From Marinobacterium halophilum (GTDB taxonomy: Bacteria > Pseudomonadota > Gammaproteobacteria > Pseudomonadales > Balneatricaceae): 64,000 nt of DNA. The stretch is taken from positions 1 to 64,000 of the forward strand of contig NZ_PYGI01000017.1 in assembly GCF_003014615.1 (NCBI RefSeq). The letters run 5' to 3'. Within the stretch, counting starts at the first letter, position 1, and the number at the start of each line of letters is the position of its first letter. Below the pieces are notes generated by a model, which made no database searches, had not been told where the DNA came from, and saw nothing but the letters and a program-made list of their open reading frames with translations. The position numbers and the translations under genes were made by a program. Shown here piece by piece: positions 54,512 through 62,796 of this stretch.

Positions 54512-54979
54512 ATGACCCCAGCGGTTAACGTTGCCAAAAAAGCCAAGGTCAGTCATACCGTCCATGAATACCAGCACGATCCGTCCAGTGCTTCCTACGG
54601 CACCGAGGCGGCCGAGAAGCTGGGTCTTGCGGCGGAGCAAGTCTTCAAGACTCTGGTGGTCAGCCTTGATGGTAAAACGCTGGCGGTGGGCATTGTGCCG
54701 GTGGCGGGCAAGCTCAATCTGAAGCAGATAGCCAAGGCGGCGGGTGCGAAGAAGGCCGCCATGGCGGACCCGGCCGAAGTAGAGCGTGCCACCGGCTATG
54801 TACTCGGCGGAGTCAGTCCGTTGGGACAAAAGAAACGCCTGGCCACGTTGATCGATGACAGTGCCCAGGCGTTTGCCACGATTCATGTCAGTGCCGGTCG
54901 GCGCGGGCTCGAGATTGAGCTGGCCCCCGAGGATCTGGCCCGGCTGACGGGCGCACGCTTTGCCCCGATTGCAGGCTAA
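54512..54979 (+). CDS. ybaK: Cys-tRNA(Pro)/Cys-tRNA deacylase YbaK
   Basis: A 155-residue trans-editing enzyme that hydrolyses Cys mischarged onto tRNA-Pro. It shows TEAAEKLGLAAEQVFKTLVV with the key lysine and GYVLGGVSPLGQKKRLATLID, the family signature. It follows rhlE by 37 bases with an AGGAG ribosome site, so the two may be cotranscribed. Confidence 0.94.
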   Translation: MTPAVNVAKKAKVSHTVHEYQHDPSSASYGTEAAEKLGLAAEQVFKTLVVSLDGKTLAVGIVPVAGKLNLKQIAKAAGAKKAAMADPAEVERATGYVLGGVSPLGQKKRLATLIDDSAQAFATIHVSAGRRGLEIELAPEDLARLTGARFAPIAG

Positions 54980-55092
54980 CTTCTACCAGTCCGCTTCACA
55001 CCGGCTCATCCCGGTTGCCAATACGGGGGTAACTGGCATGATGGGGGCAGGGTAATTGTCCCGGATGATCCTAGGCTGGCAAGGAGCTTGTG

Positions 55093-55803
55093 ATGCTGTG
55101 GCTGGAAATACTGCTGTTAACCCTGCTGGCGGGCATGAGCATGCCGCTGGGAGCCTTGATTGCACGTTTTGAGCGGATTCGGCCGCGTTGGCTGGAACAT
55201 GAATTCCGCCATAGTGTGATCGCTTTCGGTGGCGGTGCGCTGCTGTCTGCGGTGGCATTGGTGCTGGTGCCTGACGGTATTGAACATCATGACACCGATT
55301 TTGCGCTGCTTTGGTTCATCCTGGGCGGGCTGGTGTTCATGCTCATCGATATTCTGCTGAATCTGTTCAAAACCTCGGCCAGCCAGCTGGTGGCAATGCT
55401 GTCCGACTTCATCCCCGAGTCGATTGCGCTGGGCGCCGCCTTTGCCCTGGGAGGCAGCAACGGTCTGCTGTTGGCGCTGCTGATCGGGCTGCAGAATCTG
55501 CCGGAAGGCTTCAATGCCTACCGTGAACTGCGCCTTTCCAGCCACTACTCTTCCAAGCGAATCATTACTACGTTTGCCCTTATGGCGTTGCTGGGACCGG
55601 TTGCCGGTTTGGCTGGCTACGCCTGGCTGTCGGCGTATCCCTCCATCGTCGCGGCCATCATGCTGTTCGCCGCCGGCGGGATTTTATATTCGGTGTTTCA
55701 GGATATTGCGCCGCAGGTGAAACTGGCCCGTCATTGGGGGCCGCCGATGGGCGCGGTATTCGGGTTTGCATTAGGTATTGCCGGGCATATATTGACGGCT
55801 TAA
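55093..55803 (+). CDS. ZIP family metal transporter
   Basis: A 236-residue inner-membrane protein with seven to eight helices. The two metal-site helices are recognisable: FIPESIALGAAFALG and GLQNLPEGFNAYREL, corresponding to the HN(x)PEG and HExPE motifs of ZIP proteins with some His replaced. It probably moves zinc or another divalent cation into the cytoplasm. The start ATG at 55093 follows a possible GTG at 55090. It faces the porin gene across the terminator at 55809. Confidence 0.85.
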   Translation: MLWLEILLLTLLAGMSMPLGALIARFERIRPRWLEHEFRHSVIAFGGGALLSAVALVLVPDGIEHHDTDFALLWFILGGLVFMLIDILLNLFKTSASQLVAMLSDFIPESIALGAAFALGGSNGLLLALLIGLQNLPEGFNAYRELRLSSHYSSKRIITTFALMALLGPVAGLAGYAWLSAYPSIVAAIMLFAAGGILYSVFQDIAPQVKLARHWGPPMGAVFGFALGIAGHILTA

Positions 55804-55808
55804 AGAGC

Positions 55809-55835
55809 AAAAAACAGCCCGTCAATGACGGGCTG
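55809..55835 (-). terminator. Terminator of the acylase-porin operon
   Basis: CAGCCCGTC (55815-55823) pairs with GACGGGCTG (55827-55835) around AAT. Reading the minus strand, the hairpin is followed by six T residues. Confidence 0.9.
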
Positions 55836-55881
55836 CAAAAACGAGATCCTTCTCGGAGAGTATGTTGAAAGCAGCAAAGGG

Positions 55882-56907
55882 TCAGAAGTCCAGGCGATAC
55901 CCCAAAACTGTGCGGTCATATGGGGTGACGGCATCAGCTGCGTCGTTGTCGATATATTCAAAGTACAGCCGTGCCTTGCGGCTCAAATCATACTGAACAC
56001 CGGCTGCCCATTGCGTCAGTTCAAGACCAGTATTGTTTTCCTCGTAGCGGGTGCCGCGTATCTTCCAGGTTGTTGCGCCAACGTTGTAGAGCAGGCCAGC
56101 TTCCAAGACCTCTCGATCAATGTCGGTAGCCGTGCCTGCAGAGTTTTTGCTGCTGATCAAATCATAGATTCCTGTGCCGCTACCTTGCTGATTTTCATAG
56201 CGTGCAACGAAGGTTAGCGGATCGGTTACCTTGATACGCGCACCCAGTGCCCAGCTGTCCAAATCGTAGTCGATACCCGCTGTGTTACTGCCGATATTGC
56301 CATAGGAAGCAGCCAGATAGACTCTATCGCCTTCGTATTTCAGGTTCAGGTCATAGCTGTCGATACTGTCATCCTGCTCACCGTCATTATCCGTACCGCT
56401 GCCATCAATGACGACGTGCCCGGCCATTTGCCAGTTGCCGAATTTCGGTGTGATATAGGACAGGCTGTTATCCGGTCGCCAATGGCCAGCAAACGCAGCC
56501 AACTGGAAACGTTCGCCGGCATCGGCTGCAGCTGCATTAAAAATATCACTGGTGGAGTTGGTCCAGATATAATGCATCTGCCACTGTTTACCGATCAGCA
56601 AGGTACCCCAGTTACCACTGGCACCCATGTAGGCTTGCCGAGGAGCGAACATGGCCCCTTCATTATCGGTGGTATCCACGTTAGCTTCCCAGTGGAATAG
56701 ACCCTTGGTATTTTCCAGTCCCAAGTCGACATCGCCCTTAATACCGAAGCGTGATGAACCATCACGCAGATCCAAATCACTGCTGCTTTTGGCGTCTATT
56801 TCCATACGCAAGGAACCATAAAGAGTGGCGTCGGCTTGCGCGATCGCGGAGTAGATGACGGCAGGTGAGGCTGCAGCCACCATTAGAACAAGTGTGATTT
56901 TTTTCAT
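55882..56907 (-). CDS. Gram-negative general porin
   Basis: A 341-residue outer-membrane beta-barrel. Signal peptide MKKITLVLMVAAASPAVIYSAIAQA, then DATLYGSLRMEID as first strand, alternating aromatic/polar strands, and a terminal Phe (YRLDF) required for barrel assembly. The start at 56907 has AAAGG upstream; three codons further up are open. It begins 16 bases after the penicillin acylase stop codon, so the two are cotranscribed and the porin may admit the acylase substrates. Less GC-rich than the window average. Confidence 0.92.
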   Translation of the reverse strand: MKKITLVLMVAAASPAVIYSAIAQADATLYGSLRMEIDAKSSSDLDLRDGSSRFGIKGDVDLGLENTKGLFHWEANVDTTDNEGAMFAPRQAYMGASGNWGTLLIGKQWQMHYIWTNSTSDIFNAAAADAGERFQLAAFAGHWRPDNSLSYITPKFGNWQMAGHVVIDGSGTDNDGEQDDSIDSYDLNLKYEGDRVYLAASYGNIGSNTAGIDYDLDSWALGARIKVTDPLTFVARYENQQGSGTGIYDLISSKNSAGTATDIDREVLEAGLLYNVGATTWKIRGTRYEENNTGLELTQWAAGVQYDLSRKARLYFEYIDNDAADAVTPYDRTVLGYRLDF

Positions 56908-56923
56908 TGGATACAACCTTTTA

Positions 56924-59428
56924 TTATTGTTCTGTTTTCAGGTGCGTGACGGATTGAGTGTTGGCATCAACCTGTTTTGCAGTAAGCCATGTTGGTTTGT
57001 ATTCAAAGTTTTCATACAGTTTCAGCTGGTCATCGTAGTGGGGTGACGGCGTACCATCCGGTGCAATGAAGCCACTTTGACCCGGTGCGACCACCTCATG
57101 CGTTTCCACCTGCTTACCGTTAAAAATCACCAGATTGTTTTCAGTTCCTCGGTTCATTGCGATATGGGTCTGTTTGAGCTCATCTTTTCCCGCCTGGGGC
57201 ATACCGAGGAAATTGTTGGTGAAAAACTGCATCGGAACCACCGGCAGTTTCCAGTGCGCCGGATCGTCACCGTGTGTCTGTTTCACTTTTTGCAGTGCGG
57301 CTTCCAGGCTGTTCAGTAGCAATTCATTGCTCGAGCGGCCATTGAAGAAGTCATAGGTCTGTTTTACACCAGCATCGTCACCGCGCAGTGCCTGCAATAG
57401 AGCCTTAGTGCCGGGCTGAATATTGACGCTGGAACGCAAGGGAGACTCTGGTGATGGGTAACCGGCAGAGGCGTACCAATTGAAGTACTGGCCGGGGATA
57501 TCATCTTTGAAAGTCAGTGTGAGCATTTCCGGCAACCAAGCCTGAAACAGCGTCGTTGCGGCTTCATCGTAGTGGCCATCACGATCACGGTCGTGGCTGC
57601 TCTGTTCCCACGCCTTGAGTAGCATTACAGCCTGACGACGAGGATCATCGGTTTGCAGGCCTTGAGTGGCGGCATCAAGGAAAGGCACGAAATAGCGGGC
57701 GTTGACGTCGGCATAGGAGACATCCTCCATCATTTGCTTGACGTCCTCGGCTGTGAATTTTTCTTGTGCATCCATGATTGCTTTCATGGTGTCGACACGG
57801 TCGGCTTCGCTCCATGAATACCAGAACATGTCTGGAGCAATAAAGTCGTCTGCTGGCTTGTTGTTCCAGTTGGCTATGTAGCCAGAGCTGGGGTTGTACA
57901 CCTGCGGGTTACGTGCGAAAGGTTTGATGCCTAGCCATTCTTGACCACCCTCGCCAGAGGCTGGCAGTCGGTTGTCATGGTTTGGTTTTCGTTCTGGATA
58001 CTTCCCGGTAAAGGCGTAACCGATGTTGCCTTGCTGGTCGGCATAATAGAAATTGATATTGAAGGCGCTGCGTGAGGCTTGCTGCAGCCAGTCTTTATGG
58101 TTGTCGGCTTGGCCCTGACGTGTCCAGGCCATTAATGTTTCAACTTCCCGTCCCTGCCAGGCTCGCTTCTTGGCGTAGGCAAGGTTCTGCTCGTTATCCC
58201 GGCTGACCAGTAAACCATGACTGGTTTTGTGGATATCTATTTGTACAGATGCAGCGCCCTTTATCTTGATTGTTTCTGTGCGCCGTTCCATGGGGCGGTA
58301 TTGGCCCTCGAACAGATATTCGTTCGGGTTATCCGGGTTCAATGTTTCACGGTAGATATCCACCACATCGCCAGCGCCCCACGTGCTACCCCAGGCAATG
58401 TCGTTGTTGTTGCCAAAAAGGATGCCTGGGTAGGCGAAGGGGGTGTTACCGACCAAGTCGAAGCCTGCACCGTGGAGGCCGATAGAATAGGTATAGGCGG
58501 GGTTATACCAGCCGAATTGTGGGCCGTTGAGCAGAATGCTGTTAGCGCCTTCGGCTTTTTTCTTACCTACAACAATCATGTTTGAGGTTTGAGGATAACC
58601 GGCAACGCCAGTAAGCCCGTAGTCGTGGAACTGCTTGGCGTTATAGCGATGAGCATCGGCCAGAGACAGGTTCAGCACACCGCCATCCTGACCGACAGCC
58701 AGCCGAGCGATATCCCGTTCGGTTTTGGCGGATACTGGTGGGCGTGAAACCAATTCGACATGGCGGGCGTCGAAGGTTCCTTCCCAATCACCCTTTGGAA
58801 TAGTGGTTGGCGCACTGGGGTCGTTGAGCGGGTTGAGCTGGTTGAATATGGCCCAGCCGTCGGTTTCACCGTGTTCTTTGATTAACGCATCAAGCAGTTG
58901 TTGATTCTGGATTTCGGTATTGTAATCGCCAAAGCGGTTACCCATAGAACCGACAAAAATCATCGCCACATCAAAAGCTGTCCATGCTTCCGGGAGGAAG
59001 TCATTGTCGTGGAACTGCTTGGGCAGCAGGCTGTTGCGTTTGTCCAGTGTCTGTTCAATCCAGGCGTTCATACCGGCGGCGTAGCCATCCAGGATGGCGC
59101 GGTCATCGGTATTCAGGGCATCAATCTGACGCTGAATGGAGGTGGGATCGTAATTGGTGCGAATCTTTTTGTCGTACTCGACATAGCCCGCCCCCAGTAC
59201 TTCAGCCATGCGGCCCTGTGTGGAACGTTTAGCGATTTCCATCTGGTACAGACGGTCCTGAGCGACGGAATAGCCGTAGCCATAGAACAAGTCGTGGGTG
59301 GTCTCGGCATAGACATGAGGGACACCCCAGGTATCACGCTTGATGGTGACTTCGCCCGCTTCAACGATCATGGGCAGTGCCGCCAGGATAGCGGTGGATA
59401 AAGCAGTACGCTTTAGCTTCTTGTACAT
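56924..59428 (-). CDS. pac: Penicillin G acylase (Ntn-hydrolase precursor)
   Basis: 834 residues, close to E. coli penicillin G acylase (846). Signal peptide MYKKLKRTALSTAILAALPMIVEA, alpha chain, spacer and beta chain. The beta chain should start at Ser 282, in GYPQT-SNMIVVG, the autocatalytic nucleophile; further matches include LNGPQFGWYNPAY, GAGFDLVGNTPFAYPG and YIANWNN with the oxyanion Asn. It hydrolyses phenylacetyl-type amides in the periplasm. The start at 59428 has AAGAGGTG upstream; the frame is open 17 codons more. Cotranscribed with the porin and divergent from a LysR regulator. Confidence 0.95.
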   Translation of the reverse strand: MYKKLKRTALSTAILAALPMIVEAGEVTIKRDTWGVPHVYAETTHDLFYGYGYSVAQDRLYQMEIAKRSTQGRMAEVLGAGYVEYDKKIRTNYDPTSIQRQIDALNTDDRAILDGYAAGMNAWIEQTLDKRNSLLPKQFHDNDFLPEAWTAFDVAMIFVGSMGNRFGDYNTEIQNQQLLDALIKEHGETDGWAIFNQLNPLNDPSAPTTIPKGDWEGTFDARHVELVSRPPVSAKTERDIARLAVGQDGGVLNLSLADAHRYNAKQFHDYGLTGVAGYPQTSNMIVVGKKKAEGANSILLNGPQFGWYNPAYTYSIGLHGAGFDLVGNTPFAYPGILFGNNNDIAWGSTWGAGDVVDIYRETLNPDNPNEYLFEGQYRPMERRTETIKIKGAASVQIDIHKTSHGLLVSRDNEQNLAYAKKRAWQGREVETLMAWTRQGQADNHKDWLQQASRSAFNINFYYADQQGNIGYAFTGKYPERKPNHDNRLPASGEGGQEWLGIKPFARNPQVYNPSSGYIANWNNKPADDFIAPDMFWYSWSEADRVDTMKAIMDAQEKFTAEDVKQMMEDVSYADVNARYFVPFLDAATQGLQTDDPRRQAVMLLKAWEQSSHDRDRDGHYDEAATTLFQAWLPEMLTLTFKDDIPGQYFNWYASAGYPSPESPLRSSVNIQPGTKALLQALRGDDAGVKQTYDFFNGRSSNELLLNSLEAALQKVKQTHGDDPAHWKLPVVPMQFFTNNFLGMPQAGKDELKQTHIAMNRGTENNLVIFNGKQVETHEVVAPGQSGFIAPDGTPSPHYDDQLKLYENFEYKPTWLTAKQVDANTQSVTHLKTEQ

Positions 59429-59569
59429 CTGTGCACCTCTTGTCCGAGGCGCAGAGGGTTTTTCTGCGTAGTACAGCATGATTGCGCCTCGGTAGTTTTT
59501 TGTTGTTATATGCGCGTGTCACTCTGAGTAACGCCCCCACCTTAACAATGCACTTTGTGATAATTAATG

Positions 59570-59582
59570 ATGAATATTTCAT
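59570..59582. promoter_or_regulatory. Palindrome in the pac-lysR intergenic region
   Basis: ATGAA-TAT-TTCAT lies 23 bases before the lysR start and about 140 bases from the pac start, in an AT-rich 177-base divergent promoter region. A plausible LysR-type binding site; the regulator contact is inferred. Confidence 0.4.
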
Positions 59583-59605
59583 GAATTCTTGTATCAGGTG
59601 AAACA

Positions 59606-60481
59606 ATGCTGAACCTGCGCGATTTCGAAGCTTTTGTAGAGCTGGCACATAGACTGCATTTTCAGGAGACAGCTGATCGGCTGAATATATCGTCGGCGAC
59701 CCTGAGCCGAATCATTAGCCGAGTCGAAGATAATGTGGGGACCCGACTGTTTGTACGAACTACGCGTTCGGTATTACTGACGGTAGCCGGACAAGCTTTC
59801 CTAGATGAATCCGAGCAGCTACTGCGTCAGCAGAAAAATGCTATGCGGGTAGGACGAGAAATCGGATTGGGTGTCGCTGGGAGTCTGAAGTTGGGATATG
59901 GAGGGATAGCGGTAGAAACGTTTTTGCCAGGCCTCGTGACCCGTTTCAAAGCGCAATTCCCCGGTGTCCATATCGACCTTAACCTGCTGCCGATTACGGC
60001 ACAGGAAGCGGCCCTTATGGAAGGAGAGTTGGATATCGGTTTTTTCTGTGGTGGTACTCGTAACAGTGAATTGCGCTGCCAACCCTGCTATCGCGAACCT
60101 TTGTTACTGATTATGGCTGTTGGTCACCCACTGGCTGAGGTGGATGTAATACATTTGGCTGATCTGGAGCCGTTTGGTTTTGTTTTGGGAAAACGTGATA
60201 AATGGGTTAGCGTATATGATCATTTCTTGGACAGCTGTAGCCAGCAAGGGCTGGATATCCGAGTCGAGCTGGAAGCTGATGATGTGGCCAGTGTGATGGG
60301 GCTGGTGGCGGCCGGTGAATTTTTGAGCCTGTTTCCCGTCGGTAATGCATCCATGCAACGGGAAGGTATTCGTTGGCGACCCTTGATCGACTTTAACGAT
60401 GAGGTTGCCGTTAATGCGGTGTGGCAGCGTGCGAATGAAAATCCCGCCTTAAGACACTTGTTGGAGGGAATGCAGCTCTAA
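59606..60481 (+). CDS. LysR-family transcriptional regulator, probable regulator of pac-porin
   Basis: 291 residues. Winged-helix domain at the N-terminus (FQETADRLNISSATLSRIISRVEDNVGTRLF in two parts, about 15-45) and a periplasmic-binding-like effector domain (about 90-290). It is divergent from the penicillin acylase gene with one shared promoter region, the classic LysR layout, so it likely controls acylase and porin in response to an aromatic acid or amide. The gene is AT-richer than its neighbours. Confidence 0.92.
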   Translation: MLNLRDFEAFVELAHRLHFQETADRLNISSATLSRIISRVEDNVGTRLFVRTTRSVLLTVAGQAFLDESEQLLRQQKNAMRVGREIGLGVAGSLKLGYGGIAVETFLPGLVTRFKAQFPGVHIDLNLLPITAQEAALMEGELDIGFFCGGTRNSELRCQPCYREPLLLIMAVGHPLAEVDVIHLADLEPFGFVLGKRDKWVSVYDHFLDSCSQQGLDIRVELEADDVASVMGLVAAGEFLSLFPVGNASMQREGIRWRPLIDFNDEVAVNAVWQRANENPALRHLLEGMQL

Positions 60482-60972
60482 CTGTGCTCAATCTGTTGCA
60501 ACCACTGCATCAGGCTTTGTTGTAACGCGTCGGGCTGCTCGATCCGGGCCAGCAGTTTGGCTTCCTGCTGCAACAGCTTGTCGGTGACCTCCTCAATCAA
60601 TGCCTTGCCCGAAGCTGTCAGCGCTACCCGTTTACTGCGCGCATCTTCCGGATTGATCGGACGCTCGATCAGGCCCTTGTCTTCCAGCCGAACCAGTATC
60701 TTGGTCATGCCGCCGGAGCTGACCAGCAGTTTGCGATACAGCTCGGTTGGCGTCATCTGGTGCGGTGGCGGGCTGGTACGCAGAGCACATAATGCCTCGA
60801 ATTCTGCGCTTTGCAGGCCGTACGCCGTGAACAGGGCATTGGCGAGCTGGCTCAGATGCTCGTGCAGGCGGTAGATCGCCGGGGCGATAAGGCTGACACC
60901 AGCGGTGGTTTCGGGCCAATACTCTCGGTTTTGATCAAACAGCTGGGTAAAACTGACACGGGAACGGCTCAT
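60478..60972 (-). CDS. MarR-family transcriptional regulator
   Basis: 164 residues with a winged-helix DNA-binding domain: MTPTELYRKLLVSSGGMTKILVRLEDKGLIER (recognition helix around SSGGMTKI) and the wing RPINPEDARSKRVALTASGK. Two adjacent ATGs (60972, 60975); the second sits six bases after AGAGG. Divergent from the SMR transporter with two operator palindromes between them, so it probably represses both genes. The 3' end overlaps the lysR stop by four bases. Confidence 0.92.
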   Translation of the reverse strand: MSRSRVSFTQLFDQNREYWPETTAGVSLIAPAIYRLHEHLSQLANALFTAYGLQSAEFEALCALRTSPPPHQMTPTELYRKLLVSSGGMTKILVRLEDKGLIERPINPEDARSKRVALTASGKALIEEVTDKLLQQEAKLLARIEQPDALQQSLMQWLQQIEHS

Positions 60973-60988
60973 CATCGACCTCTTGTAT

Positions 60989-61008
60989 TTGTCTTTCTCG
61001 GAAGATAC
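60989..61008. promoter_or_regulatory. MarR operator copy 1
   Basis: TTGTCTT-N6-AAGATAC, matching copy 2 at 12 of 14 arm positions. Its centre is 32 bases (three helical turns) from that of copy 2, and it lies just upstream of the marR start. Confidence 0.6.
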
Positions 61009-61020
61009 TATCACGCCAAA

Positions 61021-61040
61021 TTATCTTGCTGGGAAGATAA
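61021..61040. promoter_or_regulatory. MarR operator copy 2
   Basis: TTATCTT-N6-AAGATAA, a perfect 7-bp palindrome ending six bases before the SMR gene. Binding there would block its ribosome site or promoter. Confidence 0.65.
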
Positions 61041-61045
61041 ATATC

Positions 61046-61360
61046 ATGGCGTGGATCTATTTGATGTTGGCCGGCCTGTTTGAGGTGGGCTTTGCGGTGG
61101 CGTTGAAACAGTCGGAAGGGCTGAGCAAACTGTGGCCTTCGGTGACCTTTGTGGTGCTTGGCACGGCAAGTTTCCTGCTGCTGACCAAGGCGATGTCCAG
61201 CATTCCGCTGGGGACCGCGTATGCGACCTGGACCGGTATCGGGGCCATCGGCACGGTGCTGGTGGGGATTATCTGGTTCGGTGATCCGGCCAGCGGCTTG
61301 CGACTGTTCTTCCTCGGTATGTTGTTGTGCTCGTTGGTGGGGCTGAAGCTGGTGTCCTGA
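61046..61360 (+). CDS. SMR-family exporter, SugE/Gdx-like
   Basis: 104 residues with four membrane helices, a dual-topology homodimer exporter. The essential glutamate is E13 (LFEVGFAV); GTAYATWTGIGAIGTV matches the SugE/Gdx guanidinium exporter subgroup. The Trp usually at position 16 in Gdx is Phe, and no guanidine riboswitch fits in the 70-base leader; control by the divergent MarR is likelier. The substrate could be guanidinium or a quaternary ammonium compound. The frame is open 21 codons upstream but begins properly at 61046. Confidence 0.9.
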   Translation: MAWIYLMLAGLFEVGFAVALKQSEGLSKLWPSVTFVVLGTASFLLLTKAMSSIPLGTAYATWTGIGAIGTVLVGIIWFGDPASGLRLFFLGMLLCSLVGLKLVS

Positions 61361-61366
61361 TGATAG

Positions 61367-61401
61367 ACCGGGCGGTGACGCTATTGCTGTCACCGCCCGG
61401 T
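61367..61401. terminator. Thirteen-base hairpin between convergent SMR and SDR genes
   Basis: A perfect 13-bp GC-rich stem (61367-61379 with 61389-61401) around a 9-base loop. No T run on either side, so it may block or stabilise both convergent transcripts rather than act as a classic terminator. Confidence 0.55.
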
Positions 61402-61410
61402 CGGGTGAAG

Positions 61411-62166
61411 TTATTCGATCGCGTCGGCTGACTCAGGCAGAATCTGTCCACCGTCGACAATAATCTGCTGGCCGGTTATGAAACGGGCTTCCGGTGAGGC
61501 AAGGAAGCAGGCGGCATGGCCAATATCTTCCGGCTCGCCCAGAGTGTGGGTCGGGATGGCCGCACGCATCTGATTGAGGTAGGTTTCACCTTGGTCTGCG
61601 AGCCCTTCAGTCAGGATATTACCTGGCATGACCGCGTTGAGGGTGATACCCAGATTCGCAACCTCCAGCGCGGCACTGCGCATGAACCCGAGTTGACCTG
61701 CCTTGGAGGCACCATAGTGGCTCCAGCCCGGGAAGCCGGTAACCGGCCCGGTAATGGATGAGGTGATGACAACACGGCCATAGTGTTGCTGGCGCATCGG
61801 CTCCAGCGCTGCCTGTACCATAAAGAACATGCCCTTGAGATTGACCGAGTGCATCTGGTCCCAGTCCGCTTCGGTCATGCTGTCCAGGCGTGCCTGCGGG
61901 AAGATGCCGGTGTTGGAACACAGGATCTCCAGTGTGCCACCGAGTTTGACCGCCGCAGCGACTGCTGCTTTGCAATCGGCCTGAGACGTGACATCACAGT
62001 GCACGAAATGTCCGTGTAACTCACGGGCGATTATTTCGCCCTGTGCCGCATCGATATCGGCGATCACCACCCGGGCACCGGCTTTGGCCAGCGCGGTTGC
62101 GATACCTTTACCAATCCCCTTGGCACCCCCGGTGACCAGTGCGGTCTGTCCTGTCAGTTCAAACAT
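61411..62166 (-). CDS. Short-chain dehydrogenase/reductase (FabG-like)
   Basis: A 251-residue NAD(P)-dependent SDR. TGGAKGIG (12-19) binds the cofactor, with ADIDAA after beta-2 (Asp 37 suggests NAD preference); the usual NNAG reads SNTG; the catalytic Ser 137, Tyr 151 and Lys 155 are in place (SSITGP, YGASKAG). Substrate unknown; the family includes 3-oxoacyl-ACP and sugar/alcohol dehydrogenases. Standalone gene. Confidence 0.92.
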   Translation of the reverse strand: MFELTGQTALVTGGAKGIGKGIATALAKAGARVVIADIDAAQGEIIARELHGHFVHCDVTSQADCKAAVAAAVKLGGTLEILCSNTGIFPQARLDSMTEADWDQMHSVNLKGMFFMVQAALEPMRQQHYGRVVITSSITGPVTGFPGWSHYGASKAGQLGFMRSAALEVANLGITLNAVMPGNILTEGLADQGETYLNQMRAAIPTHTLGEPEDIGHAACFLASPEARFITGQQIIVDGGQILPESADAIE

Positions 62167-62374
62167 TGCCTATCTCCTTGTCATGAGTACTACCTCACTG
62201 CATGGAAACGATTGGCGCTGTCTGCGTCAAGTACAAATGTGTATTGGCTGAGTTGGGTCAGACAAGTGCCTTGCGTGGCGAAAAGTGCCGCCGTTATGCC
62301 GCCCAGTGCTTTTCTGACAGAGACGTCTGTTTTATGTTGTCGGGCAATAACAACAACAGCTTGAGGATATACTG

Positions 62375-62758
62375 ATGAGTGGATACAACACGCCGTTTGA
62401 AGCACTGGGCGAAGAGGGCATTCGGGCGCTTACTGCAGCGTTTTACGATTATATGGACAGCGCTGCGCAAGTGGCCGATCTTCGGGCCATGCATGGCAAG
62501 GATCTGGAGCCGATGAAGGAACGCTTGGCCGAGTACCTGATCAGCTGGATGGGCGGGCCCCAGACCTATGCCGAAAAGTACGGATCGATGTGCATGACCA
62601 CACCGCACAAGCCTTATGCGATTGGTTCTGCTGAACGGGATCAGTGGTTGCTGTGCATGGATAAGGCACTGGAGCAGATCGGCGCGGATGATGCGCTCAA
62701 GCAGATGCTGAAGCAGCCGCTGTTTGCCGTGGCCGACATGGTACGCAACCGCGACTGA
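62375..62758 (+). CDS. Group II truncated haemoglobin
   Basis: 127 residues, family length. The proximal haem histidine is H78 (PHKPYAIG), Trp 91 is at the G8 position typical of group II, and Phe/Tyr residues (FYDYMD, 23-28) are at the B10 region. The usual N-terminal loop of longer globins is absent. It probably handles nitric oxide or oxygen chemistry. Divergent from the SDR; the 208-base spacer 62167-62374 holds no gene. Confidence 0.93.
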   Translation: MSGYNTPFEALGEEGIRALTAAFYDYMDSAAQVADLRAMHGKDLEPMKERLAEYLISWMGGPQTYAEKYGSMCMTTPHKPYAIGSAERDQWLLCMDKALEQIGADDALKQMLKQPLFAVADMVRNRD

Positions 62759-62783
62759 ATGGGAGGTTCGATTGCCTCCCATT
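62758..62783 (+). terminator. Hairpin at the globin stop codon
   Basis: AATGGGAGG (62758-62766) pairs perfectly with CCTCCCATT (62775-62783) with an 8-base loop, overlapping the last base of the stop codon. No T run; possibly a shared end for the convergent genes. Confidence 0.5.
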
Positions 62784-62796
62784 CGTCAGTGCGGTG

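Noticed and set aside
60976-61045. Guanidine riboswitch before the SugE/Gdx-like gene
   Set aside because: Only 70 bases are available, filled by two MarR-type palindromes; no riboswitch core is visible.
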